Positions 26,573-34,908 of a DNA stretch of 64,000 nt are shown here, piece after piece. This stretch comes from Mesobacillus persicus (GTDB taxonomy: Bacteria; Bacillota; Bacilli; Bacillales; Cytobacillaceae): positions 163,861 to 227,860 of the forward strand of contig NZ_FOBW01000008.1 in NCBI RefSeq assembly GCF_900109925.1, given 5' to 3'. Both the position numbers and the translations under genes were made by a program. Every line of letters starts with the position of its first letter. Positions within the stretch are counted from its first letter, which is position 1. Below the pieces are notes generated by a model, which saw nothing but the letters and a program-made list of their open reading frames with translations, ran no database searches and was not told the DNA's origin.

Positions 26573-28135
26573 CTACTCCGTTAGCCATGCATAGATTTCT
26601 ACGATTGTTTTTTCCATATTGTTATGACCGTTTAAATAATACATAGGTGTATCACTTCTACTTACTTCCTTCATTACCTTCTTATAGAACGCATGAGAAA
26701 ATACTTTCGTATTAATGAAAACCACATCCGCCCGTTGGATCTTCGATATATCCCTATTCACTTCTGTAACGTCAATAAGTTCGATGGTTGGGAACGATAG
26801 CCTTAATTTTTGCTGCCAAACCGGGTGTCCCCCAAAGATTAGGATTTTCTTAGTCTGAATAAAATGTTGCATCGTCTCCATTGATGTCGTGCTGTTAAAC
26901 GGTTGGTCACTTTGTTCTTCGTAGAAGACATAATGACGAAGGGAATGAACCTCTTTTGAATAATCCTCCGTCTCATTTAGTTGTTGCTCCAACTGCCGTA
27001 TTTTAGCTTGAGCTGCACGAAGTTCCTGTGTTAACCCTTCTATTTCTTTTTCATTTCGCTCATTCTGCAACTGAAACTCTTTCTCCCTTTGTAAAAGCTT
27101 GGTTTCTTTTTCAAGAATGAACGTTTCCTTGGCTTTCATTTCGAAATAATAATCTTGTTTGGATTGATCTAAATATAATTGTTTTGTTTCGTGATAGAGT
27201 GAACCTAAAGCTTTCAAATACAAGCAGGTGATAAAAAACAATGCTTCTTCTTCTTTTGTTAAATGGTTATATTTTTTTGCGTACAATATTTCCAAAAAAA
27301 TTGTATCCAAATCTTCTTTTGTTATTGAAACTTGTTCAGTAGCATCCATCTCATGAATATTTAGGGTTTTCAACCACCCACCGATTGCCCCGATATACTT
27401 TGCTGGGGATTCTTGAAACACCCGATTCTCAGCCTCTATTGGCTCACAGTCGGGGTGAGTCTCGTGAATTTTTCTCAACCCACTGCTAATAAGGGCTTCT
27501 AGTAAAAGTCCTAAAGAGTCAAATAGATGATTTTTCTGAATATGATATTCCTTATAGAAATCATCGATTTCCGTTCTATGTTGGTCGCGAATTTTTTCAG
27601 AAAACAATGTTTTTTGTATTTCAACCTCATTTATGGACGTGTTCAGTACTTCTTGAAAGGATTTCCAAGCAACATTCTCTTGATTAAAAGGTTTATTCTC
27701 TCGAACACATAGATACCAAAGAACAATATTGTGATAAAGTAACCCTATTTCTTTTACTGTATTCTTCTTCTGTCTTTTTGCATAACTTCGCATAAAGTGT
27801 TCAAAATCGATATATTTATGCCGTTGAATATATTGATAAACAAATTTATATCCCTTTTTAATCAATTGATCGAGTACTCCAAATTGTTGCTTCTGTTCAC
27901 TCCACTCCAACATTCCAGCCACTTGCCTAATCTTTTCTTCGCTTTTGGTCGTATACATTGAAAACAGAGGATTATTTTTAAATGAACTTTTTTGGTATGC
28001 TTCATAATACTCCCACTGATTCTTTTTGTAATAGTCATCAATGAAGGGAAGTAAGAACGAATTCCCTCCTAATGCGATACAAAGAAATGGACGCAGAATT
28101 TCTGCTGGCATATTATTTTCAATTATATTTGTCAT
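26573..28135 (-). CDS. Coiled-coil protein with DUF2325-like C-terminus, unknown
   Basis: A 520-residue soluble protein. Residues 1-320 are helical without a motif I recognise; 325-395 form a strongly charged coiled coil (LLQREKEFQLQNERNEKEIE); 430-518 form a compact alpha/beta domain (ILIFGGHPVWQQKL, then ADVVFINTKVFSHAF, ending YYLNGHNNMEKTIVEIYAWL) that resembles DUF2325. DUF2325 is of unknown biochemical role. There is no partner gene: it lies alone between terminators. It may bind a nucleotide-like ligand, which is only an inference from the fold pattern. Confidence 0.7.
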   Translation of the reverse strand: MTNIIENNMPAEILRPFLCIALGGNSFLLPFIDDYYKKNQWEYYEAYQKSSFKNNPLFSMYTTKSEEKIRQVAGMLEWSEQKQQFGVLDQLIKKGYKFVYQYIQRHKYIDFEHFMRSYAKRQKKNTVKEIGLLYHNIVLWYLCVRENKPFNQENVAWKSFQEVLNTSINEVEIQKTLFSEKIRDQHRTEIDDFYKEYHIQKNHLFDSLGLLLEALISSGLRKIHETHPDCEPIEAENRVFQESPAKYIGAIGGWLKTLNIHEMDATEQVSITKEDLDTIFLEILYAKKYNHLTKEEEALFFITCLYLKALGSLYHETKQLYLDQSKQDYYFEMKAKETFILEKETKLLQREKEFQLQNERNEKEIEGLTQELRAAQAKIRQLEQQLNETEDYSKEVHSLRHYVFYEEQSDQPFNSTTSMETMQHFIQTKKILIFGGHPVWQQKLRLSFPTIELIDVTEVNRDISKIQRADVVFINTKVFSHAFYKKVMKEVSRSDTPMYYLNGHNNMEKTIVEIYAWLTE

Positions 28136-28254
28136 ATGTTTTCCCCTTGTAGTGGTTGAAATGTTTTTTCTATTTATCGCGAGATACGTTTATTTAACAC
28201 TTATATAAGAAAATTATAGAGTTTTGTTTTATTTTACTATGATTTTCATCACAA

Positions 28255-28273
28255 AGCAGGAGAACCGTCCCCG
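28255..28273 (-). repeat. Solo copy of the GGGACGG/TGCTTCC element (slightly truncated)
   Basis: AAGCAGGAGAACCGTCCCC in reverse orientation, upstream of the SulP leader. A GGGACACGCACC motif of another repeat type follows at about 28298. Confidence 0.75.
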
Positions 28274-28370
28274 AGTTATACATACTTCACACCTGCGGGA
28301 CACGCACCCCTATCGTCCTGTCCATAAATCATGCTATTATAGATACGTGTAAAAAGGTTAAAGTTGTCTT

Positions 28371-28416
28371 CTGACTCCTTTTCCTTTCAGAACTAAAGGA
28401 ACATAAATAGAGTCAG
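28371..28416 (+). promoter_or_regulatory. Two-stem leader structure upstream of the SulP gene
   Basis: An outer stem CTGACTC (28371-28377)/GAGTCAG (28410-28416) encloses an inner stem TTCCTTT/AAAGGAA (28381-28387/28395-28401) with loop CAGAACT. It lies 38 bases before the start codon and has no T-run, so it is not a terminator. Candidate cis-acting RNA or protein-binding site. Confidence 0.45.
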
Positions 28417-28453
28417 AGAATAATAAGCTCATTCTTTATGGAAGGGATTTTTG

Positions 28454-30166
28454 ATGAACAACAAAATGATTCATTTTCCAAACCAATTATCGAACCTTAG
28501 TCAAGCGAATGTCCGAAACGATGTAATTGCTGGACTTACGATTTTTATCATGCTTGTTCCCCAAGGGATGGCCTATGCGATGCTTGCCGGCCTTCCGCCG
28601 GTGATGGGATTATACGCATCAACGATTCCGCTCTTTCTGTATGCTTGGTTCTCCTCTTCAAAACATTTGTCGATTGGTCCTGTCGCAACGACTTCCTTGC
28701 TGGTGTTTACAGGGGTGTCGATGTATGCAGAACCGAATTCAACAAATTATATTTCGCTTGTATTAGCACTGAGCATCATGGTAGGAGTGATTCAGCTCTT
28801 ACTTGGGCTGTTGAAGGTCGGCTTTATTGTAAAATTTATTCCTCATTCTGTTTTAAATGGATATACGTCCGCAGCGGCGCTAGTGATCGCTATGAGTCAG
28901 TTAAAGCACCTACTAGGTGTAGAGGGCTCGAATCACCTGCAAATTCATCTTCAGTTCGCCGAGCTCTTTAAACATTTTCAAGAAATGAATTTATATACCG
29001 TTATCATCGCAATCGGAAGTATTGCAATTTTGCTCGGGTTAAAAAGAATAAAAGGAATTCCCGGTGCTTTTATCTTAGTGATGGCATCCATCGTCCTTGT
29101 TTCTTTGTTCCAGTTGGACGATAAAGGGGTCGACATTGTTGGCGCCGTTCCGAATGGCTTTCCATCCTTCGCACTCCCCCACCTTACGCTAAATACGATT
29201 CAGATGTTGTGGCCGATGGCGCTAACGATTGCGATAATTAGTTTTATGGAGTCGCTTGCGATAGCTAAAACAGTGGCACGAAAGGAAAAGTATAAGATCT
29301 ATCCGAATCAAGAACTAAAGGCCCTGGGGCTTGCAAATCTTATTGGTGCCTGTTTCCACTCTTATCCGGTTAGCGGTAGTTTTTCGCGAACAGCGATCAA
29401 CAAGGAAGCCGGCGGTTCTAGCCAATTGACCTCCGTCGTCACTGGCGTATTTGTCTTAGTAACCATCCTGTTCTTTACGTCCTTCTTTTATTATTTACCT
29501 TATGCCGTCTTAGCTGCCATCATCGTTGTATCTGTTTATAAATTGGTGGATTTAAAAGAAATGAAGCATCTCTTTCAAGTCAATCCATTCGAAGGCTGGA
29601 CGTGGATTACAACGTTCACGATTACTTTAGTTGTCGGGATTCAGTGGGGCATTTTATTGGGGTCAATTTTTACGCTGGTGTTGATTTTAATGAGGAGCAC
29701 CCATCTCAATATTGTCGAATTAGGTTATGTCGAGACTAAAAAAGCGTTCCGAAATGTGAATCGATATCCAGAAGGGAATACATTAGATGAGGTGTTATTG
29801 GTTCGTATCGATTCTTCCTTACACTTCGCCAATAGCTCCGTTTTAGAAGAAAAAATTAAGGGATTTCTCCGTCATAAACCGAGAGCAAAATGGGTTTTAA
29901 TCGATATGTCTGGTGTCAATGACATCGACACCATCTCTGTTGAAACGCTAGGTGAAATCATTGAGTATTACCAGAAAGAAGAAAAAATCATGTTTCTATT
30001 TGTTAATATGAAAGGATCCATTCGTGATAAAGTCAATAAAGCCGAGTGGAGAAGGAACTATAAAGAGTCGATTAACTTAAATTTAGATAAAATGTTAAAA
30101 GAAAAAGGATTCAAGTATAAAGAACCACGAAAATTTATCCCGGATGTATGGGATTATCAAATATGA
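28454..30166 (+). CDS. SulP-family anion transporter with STAS domain
   Basis: A 570-residue SulP transporter. The membrane domain begins with NDVIAGLTIFIMLVPQGMAYA and GLPPVMGLYAS, the family signature, followed by about 12 further segments to residue 420. A cytosolic STAS domain (about 440-550) contains WVLIDMSGVNDIDTISVETL. SulP proteins move sulfate or bicarbonate; the B. subtilis relatives YbaR/YvdB are of this type. ATG 28454 is favoured: GAAGGGA lies about 7 bases upstream. Confidence 0.92.
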   Translation: MNNKMIHFPNQLSNLSQANVRNDVIAGLTIFIMLVPQGMAYAMLAGLPPVMGLYASTIPLFLYAWFSSSKHLSIGPVATTSLLVFTGVSMYAEPNSTNYISLVLALSIMVGVIQLLLGLLKVGFIVKFIPHSVLNGYTSAAALVIAMSQLKHLLGVEGSNHLQIHLQFAELFKHFQEMNLYTVIIAIGSIAILLGLKRIKGIPGAFILVMASIVLVSLFQLDDKGVDIVGAVPNGFPSFALPHLTLNTIQMLWPMALTIAIISFMESLAIAKTVARKEKYKIYPNQELKALGLANLIGACFHSYPVSGSFSRTAINKEAGGSSQLTSVVTGVFVLVTILFFTSFFYYLPYAVLAAIIVVSVYKLVDLKEMKHLFQVNPFEGWTWITTFTITLVVGIQWGILLGSIFTLVLILMRSTHLNIVELGYVETKKAFRNVNRYPEGNTLDEVLLVRIDSSLHFANSSVLEEKIKGFLRHKPRAKWVLIDMSGVNDIDTISVETLGEIIEYYQKEEKIMFLFVNMKGSIRDKVNKAEWRRNYKESINLNLDKMLKEKGFKYKEPRKFIPDVWDYQI

Positions 30167-30179
30167 TGGTATCGAACGA

Positions 30180-30209
30180 GGGACAAGGTGATCAGACCTT
30201 GTCCCTTTT
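30180..30209. terminator. Terminator between convergent genes
   Basis: GGGACAAGGT pairs with ACCTTGTCCC around GATCAG, followed by TTTTG on the plus strand. Confidence 0.82.
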
Positions 30210-30210
30210 G

Positions 30211-31191
30211 TTATTTTCTATTTAAGACTTCTTGGTTTAAAATATTCGGTGGCTTTTCTCCTTTTAAAGCTATGAGCATATTTTCAATCCCATGTTCAAC
30301 CATTAAGGAGCGAGTGGCTAGGGTAGCGGAACCAATATGTGGTGTTAATACGACGTTCTTCATTGTTAACAGCGGACTGCTCGCTTCTAGTGGTTCGTTC
30401 GCAAAAACATCTAGACCGGCCCCAAGAATTTCACCCGTTTGTAATGCTTGAACTAATGCTGGTTCATCAATAACAGGTCCGCGTGAACCATTGACGATAA
30501 TCGCCGTAGATTTCATTAATTTAAACTCATGATGACTAATCATGTGTCTTGTTTCAGCTGTTAAAGGGACGGTTATACAGATAAAATCAGATACCTTCAG
30601 CAATCCACTCAAATCCTCGCAATGTTTGGCTCCGTATTTTTCTTCTGCTTCTAAGTCGCGACTTCGCTTTGTATAGTACACACTCATGTCAAAACCGAGA
30701 GCTGCTCTTTTGGCAATCGCACGACCTATGCGACCGAGTCCAATGATCCCAATTTTACGATGATGCACATCGATTCCAAATTGTTCTTCCCCGATAGAAT
30801 TGCTCCACTTCCCGTTTCGAATGAACGAGTCTAGCTCAGCAACCTTTCGTGCCGTTGCTAATAAGGAAGCGAAGTATAGATCAGCAACAGTATCTGTTAA
30901 GGCATCCGGAGCATTCGTCACGATGATTCCTCTACTCGTTAGTTGGTCTAAATCGAGGTTGTCATAACCAGCAGAAAAGTTACTAACGACACGTAAATTT
31001 GGGGCTTGGTCTAACATTTCAGAGGTGATTTTCATCGCTGCACCCAATAAAGCATCAGCTGTTTTTAAATCGTTAAAAAATTCATTTTGGTTCTCATCAT
31101 GGATCTCTGGATAGTACGAGACGTGACAATGCTCACTTAATAAATCTAAGTGCTTTTGTTGTATTTCACGGTAGACTACAACATGGTTCAC
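30211..31191 (-). CDS. D-isomer 2-hydroxyacid dehydrogenase
   Basis: A 326-residue NAD(P)-dependent enzyme. Catalytic domain residues are in VVSNFSAGYDNLDL; the Rossmann motif is IGIIGLGRIGRAIAKRAALGF (GxGxxG, near 150); the active Arg is in NGSRGPVIDE, Glu in LDVFANEPLE and His in TPHIGSAT. It reduces a 2-keto acid such as glyoxylate, hydroxypyruvate or 2-ketogluconate (YvcT-like); the exact substrate is unknown. Single gene with its own promoter. Confidence 0.9.
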   Translation of the reverse strand: MNHVVVYREIQQKHLDLLSEHCHVSYYPEIHDENQNEFFNDLKTADALLGAAMKITSEMLDQAPNLRVVSNFSAGYDNLDLDQLTSRGIIVTNAPDALTDTVADLYFASLLATARKVAELDSFIRNGKWSNSIGEEQFGIDVHHRKIGIIGLGRIGRAIAKRAALGFDMSVYYTKRSRDLEAEEKYGAKHCEDLSGLLKVSDFICITVPLTAETRHMISHHEFKLMKSTAIIVNGSRGPVIDEPALVQALQTGEILGAGLDVFANEPLEASSPLLTMKNVVLTPHIGSATLATRSLMVEHGIENMLIALKGEKPPNILNQEVLNRK

Positions 31192-31262
31192 TTCTTTTTT
31201 CCCCCTAAATGCTGATTTTTACTGTATGTAGAACTAACAGCTACAAATATATCCCTTTCACC

Positions 31263-31290
31263 ATTATACAGTGTTTAAGACCTTTTTCAG
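31263..31290 (-). promoter_or_regulatory. Probable sigma-A promoter of the 2-hydroxyacid dehydrogenase
   Basis: A perfect -10 TATAAT (31268-31263) with CTGAAA (31290-31285) as -35, spacer 16. Confidence 0.55.
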
Positions 31291-31411
31291 ACTAGTAACC
31301 ACGAAAATCCACTTACTATCCCTACACCTTCCTATTCAGATGATCTTATACATAAAACCGATTTGGCCGTAGAATGCCTTCATTATTAATTTTTAGGATT
31401 AAAAACAAAAA

Positions 31412-31438
31412 GCCCCTTTTCACCAAAAGAAAAGGGGC
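31412..31438 (-). terminator. Terminator of the des-desR operon
   Basis: GCCCCTTTTC pairs with GAAAAGGGGC around a 7-base loop; on the minus strand TTTTTGTTTTT follows. Confidence 0.85.
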
Positions 31439-31499
31439 AATTAAGTAATGTTTATTTTTTTCATATTGTCTCTCCAAAAGAAAGTCTTTTGTAATGCTT

Positions 31500-32059
31500 T
31501 CAATTTGTTTCAACCGTTTCTATCCGGTTGGTAACTTCATTTTATTGATGATGGTTGAAAAATAACTCCTGACCGTTCTAGTTTTCCCGGGGTAATTAGA
31601 ATCTTTATTTGTGAACTGCCCGTCACTTAACTGGCCATCTACACCTCGTTCGTTATCATTCAAACCATCTTCACTTAATTCAGGAGAGTAAACTCGCTCC
31701 CCGTTCATAATCCTGCGAATCGTGTAGATTAACTCTTTGCTTGGGTCATCTTTCAATAAATAACCTCGTACGTCTGATTGTAATATCTGGGCAAAATTAC
31801 CCGTCCTAGCAAAGGTCGTCAAAAGGATAACCTTACATCCTCCTGTCGATTTTAAAGCATCTGCTGCTTCAAGTCCGCTCATTATCGGCATTTCTATATC
31901 CATGATACAAACATCAGGCTTTAATTGGTGTACAAGAGCAATAGCCCCTTCCCCATTCGTAGCCTGGCCGACCACTTCCATATCTTCTTCTAAATTAAGA
32001 AGAGAACCAATTACCCCTAATAGCATCTCCTGATCCTCAGCAATGACAATTCGAATCAT
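31500..32059 (-). pseudogene. desR: desR-like response regulator with damaged DNA-binding domain
   Basis: The receiver domain is intact (acidic pair AED at 8-9, phospho-acceptor Asp54 in CIMDIEMP, Thr in LLTTFAR, Lys in YLLKDD), matching DesR/NarL-type regulators. The C-terminal LuxR-type helix-turn-helix is degraded. After ERGVDGQLSDGQFTNKDSN the usual NKEIA helix is scrambled, TRTVRSYFSTIINKMKLP is recognisable again, then the frame hits a stop at 31520, while NRIETVETN continues in another frame to 31500. Several small indels are needed to restore the family sequence. The kinase gene desK, which normally accompanies it, is absent. Confidence 0.75.
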
Positions 32060-32118
32060 AAAGTTCTCTCCTTTATTGGAAACTCCCCATATCAGGGGAG
32101 CAAGCGTATCGTTTGTTA

Positions 32119-33150
32119 TTACAGTTCAGGTTTTAATTCAGCTGAAGCTCTATTTTTAGCTAAAGCTTTCACCTCTTTAAAACTCAAGAAATTTTTGCTT
32201 TTCTCGTCCCATAGACGGAAACGAAGGGATTTCAAACTTGTCGCAAGAGTAATTGATGGAACGGTTTGCAATGGAGGCGTATTATTGTGTGCCTCTTCTA
32301 ATTTATAATTCGGAACCCTTGGGCTTAAATGATGAACATGGTGGAACCCAATATTTCCTGTTAAGAATTGAATGAATTTTGGAAGCTTATAAAAGGAACT
32401 GCCTTCCACAGCTGCTTTGACATATTCCCATTCTTGGTTTTCTACAAAATAAGTATCTTCAAAAGTGTGTTGGACATAAAACAACCAAATACCAACGGAA
32501 CCTGCTAAGAAGAAAATCGAACCTTGAACGAGAAGAAATGCCTGCCATCCAACTAACCATGCAAGTAATCCATTCAAAGCAAGGATTAAAACATTTGTTA
32601 AATACGTATTCATCCGTTCTTTCTTTTTAGCCCCTTTACGGTTCAATCGATTTTTTAGAACGAATTCAAAAATCGGCCCTAATCCGAACATCACTAATGG
32701 GTTCCGATAAAAACGGTAGGCTAAACGTATACGTAATGGTGCTTGTAAATATTCGTCTACAGTCAGAGTCCAAATATCCCCTGTCCCGCGTTTGTCCAAG
32801 TTTCCACTTGTAGCATGATGAATGGCATGCTCATTTCCCCAGCGATCAAAAGGGAACAAAGTTAAAACTCCCATGGCGGTTCCGACCACTCGATTTGTAC
32901 GTCGGTTCTTAAAAAAAGAATGATGCGTACAGTCATGAAAGATAATGAATACCCTCACAAAAAAACCTGCCGCAATCACAATCGGAACTAAAGCTAACCA
33001 GTAAGAAACGGATAGACTTATATACGCTAGGTACCATAAAACAATATATGGTCCTACGGTGTTGATGATCTGCCATACACTTTCTTTTGTCGTTGATGTT
33101 TCATATGCAGCAACTTGTTTTCTTAACGTATTCGTTTTCTGTAAGGTCAT
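32119..33150 (-). CDS. des: Acyl-lipid fatty acid desaturase (Des type)
   Basis: A 343-residue integral membrane di-iron desaturase. The three histidine boxes are HDCTHHSFF (near 73), HAIHHATSG (near 110) and HHVHH (near 273), with four to six membrane helices between them. It introduces a double bond into membrane lipid acyl chains using O2 and reduced ferredoxin or flavodoxin. In B. subtilis des is induced by cold through DesK-DesR. Here DesK is gone and DesR is broken, while a perfect CRP/FNR palindrome lies upstream, so control has probably changed. Confidence 0.92.
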   Translation of the reverse strand: MTLQKTNTLRKQVAAYETSTTKESVWQIINTVGPYIVLWYLAYISLSVSYWLALVPIVIAAGFFVRVFIIFHDCTHHSFFKNRRTNRVVGTAMGVLTLFPFDRWGNEHAIHHATSGNLDKRGTGDIWTLTVDEYLQAPLRIRLAYRFYRNPLVMFGLGPIFEFVLKNRLNRKGAKKKERMNTYLTNVLILALNGLLAWLVGWQAFLLVQGSIFFLAGSVGIWLFYVQHTFEDTYFVENQEWEYVKAAVEGSSFYKLPKFIQFLTGNIGFHHVHHLSPRVPNYKLEEAHNNTPPLQTVPSITLATSLKSLRFRLWDEKSKNFLSFKEVKALAKNRASAELKPEL

Positions 33151-33186
33151 TTTTTTAATTCCCTTCCTGTTCCTTCGTTATCTCAA

Positions 33187-33253
33187 ATTATATAGGAAGG
33201 GAATCGAACATGTTAGTAGCAGGTATCATGTACAAAGTGTGACAAATGTCACA
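33187..33253 (-). promoter_or_regulatory. CRP/FNR-type palindrome and -10 upstream of des
   Basis: TGTGACAAATGTCACA at 33238-33253 is a perfect TGTGA-N6-TCACA site, extended by flanking G and C. A -10 TATAAT (33192-33187, minus) predicts +1 near 33180, placing the site centre at about -65.5, in the class I range. No good -35 is seen. It could alternatively serve the divergent permease gene starting at 33420. Confidence 0.65.
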
Positions 33254-33326
33254 CCCTTCAAAAAGGACAAGGTTGTAAAGGGGCTGATATCGCCTTTTCA
33301 CCTCTGTTAACTTAGAACAAACAACT

Positions 33327-33345
33327 GGGACAATGAACCTGTCCC
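33327..33345. repeat. GGGACA-N7-TGTCCC hairpin element
   Basis: GGGACAATGAACCTGTCCC, a short perfect hairpin between des and the permease gene. A similar GGGACA-N7-TGTCCC unit is at 63014-63032. Confidence 0.6.
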
Positions 33346-33419
33346 TGCACCTCTGCCCATATGAAAGCATAAGCTGTCTTACGATTGTTATTAAGTTTTC
33401 ATAAGGGGGCTTTATATAA

Positions 33420-34847
33420 ATGGAATTAACAGCAGCACATTGGATGTATCTAATTGGAACGTGCATCATTATTTTAACGATGCTGCTACGGCAAAATGTA
33501 GTGGTGCCCTCCATCATTGTTACTTTTTTAGTCGGATGGATCTTCACTGGTTCGTTGACGGTTGGTTTGCAAACGATTTTTAATGCAAGTTTAGTAGCGG
33601 CTGGTGAGTTATTTAATATCTTTTTGATTATCACGATTATGACCGCTCTATTACACTCCTTGAAATCACTGGGGACGGATAAGCAGATGATTCAACCGTT
33701 TCAGCGGGTGATGAAAAATGGCCATATCTCGTTTTGGACGTTGATTTTCGTCACATACGCGATTTCCTTATTCTTCTGGCCAACACCTGCGATTCCATTA
33801 GTCGGGGCTTTGCTGATTCCGGTGGCGATTCGCGCGGGGCTTCCACCTGTTGGTGCCGCCATCGCGATTTCTCTCGCTGGTCAAGGGATGGCACTCTCTT
33901 CTGACTATGTCATCCAAATCGCTCCTACATTAACTGCGACCGCAGCTGGTGTGGATGTTGGTACTGTAGCCGATCGGGCGTTTGTGCTTTCTATTGTTAC
34001 CGGTGTGATTGCCATCGTCATCGCCTATTTGACGATAAGAAAGAGCATTTCTTCACCTTCTGAGAATCACTTAACCGCTTGGGAAAAGCTCGATCAAACC
34101 CCTGAGCAGATTGAAGCAAATGACAACGCTGAACATCAGAAAAGTAAATACAGCTTACTCTTTTCCATCCTTGTACCGTCAACCTTTTTGATCATCATCG
34201 TCTATATGATTCTAGCAAAATTCTCCGATATTATTCCTTCGGTTGAAGGTGGAACTGGAGCCGCGTTAATTGGTGGAGCTTCCGCGTTGCTATTGATTGC
34301 CGCTTCGATGTTCAGAAATCTACGTTCATCCTTAACCACGGTTAGTGACAATATTGTAAAGGGATTTTTATTCGCCTTCAAAGCGATGGGTCCAGTAATT
34401 CCGATTGCCGGCTTTTTCTTTATCGGTAGCGGAGAATTGTCAGGGAAAATACTCGGTACTGAGGCAGAAGAAGCTCCGTCCTTTTTGTTTGACTTAGTCC
34501 TTTCTGGTCAGCAATTCATCCCAGAAAGCGCGTTTATCTCTGGTTTCGGGATTCTTTTAATTGGGATCATTACCGGTTTAGATGGGTCCGGATTTTCTGG
34601 TCTGCCGCTGGTTGGTTCGTTATCCGGAGCATTAGGTGGTAGTGTTGGCGTTGACGCAGCAACCTTATCCGCAATTGGGCAAATGGGCTCAATCTGGGTA
34701 GGTGGCGGAACTCTAATTGCCTGGTCATCCCTCGTAGCGGTAGCTGGGTTTGCAAAAGTTCCGGTCATGGACCTGGTTCGGAAGAGCTTTTTACCGGTCA
34801 TGATTGGGTTGATTGTTTCAACCATCGTCGGGTTGTGGATTTTTTAG
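33420..34847 (+). CDS. Ion-transporter-superfamily permease (GntP/CitM-like)
   Basis: A 475-residue membrane protein with 11-12 hydrophobic segments and a central polar loop (about 205-245). The Gly-rich re-entrant segments (ISLAGQGMALSSDY near 155-170 and GLDGSGFSGLPLVGSLSGAL near 385-405) are typical of IT-superfamily carriers such as GntP, CitM or C4-dicarboxylate carriers. It likely transports an organic acid with cations. It faces a CoA-transferase gene with which it converges. AAGGGGG precedes the start. Substrate unknown. Confidence 0.75.
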   Translation: MELTAAHWMYLIGTCIIILTMLLRQNVVVPSIIVTFLVGWIFTGSLTVGLQTIFNASLVAAGELFNIFLIITIMTALLHSLKSLGTDKQMIQPFQRVMKNGHISFWTLIFVTYAISLFFWPTPAIPLVGALLIPVAIRAGLPPVGAAIAISLAGQGMALSSDYVIQIAPTLTATAAGVDVGTVADRAFVLSIVTGVIAIVIAYLTIRKSISSPSENHLTAWEKLDQTPEQIEANDNAEHQKSKYSLLFSILVPSTFLIIIVYMILAKFSDIIPSVEGGTGAALIGGASALLLIAASMFRNLRSSLTTVSDNIVKGFLFAFKAMGPVIPIAGFFFIGSGELSGKILGTEAEEAPSFLFDLVLSGQQFIPESAFISGFGILLIGIITGLDGSGFSGLPLVGSLSGALGGSVGVDAATLSAIGQMGSIWVGGGTLIAWSSLVAVAGFAKVPVMDLVRKSFLPVMIGLIVSTIVGLWIF

Positions 34848-34863
34848 GGGGAAGTAAACCTAT

Positions 34864-34894
34864 GGCGAACAGTGGCTTGCACTGTTCGCCTTTT
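34864..34894 (+). terminator. Terminator of the permease gene
   Basis: GGCGAACAGTG pairs with CACTGTTCGCC around GCTTG, followed by TTTTC. Confidence 0.85.
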
Positions 34895-34908
34895 CAGTTA
34901 AAAAAGCG

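Noticed and set aside
33188..33634. 148-codon frame antisense to the permease start
   Set aside because: It covers the CRP/FNR site and the start of a clear membrane protein gene; no ribosome site.
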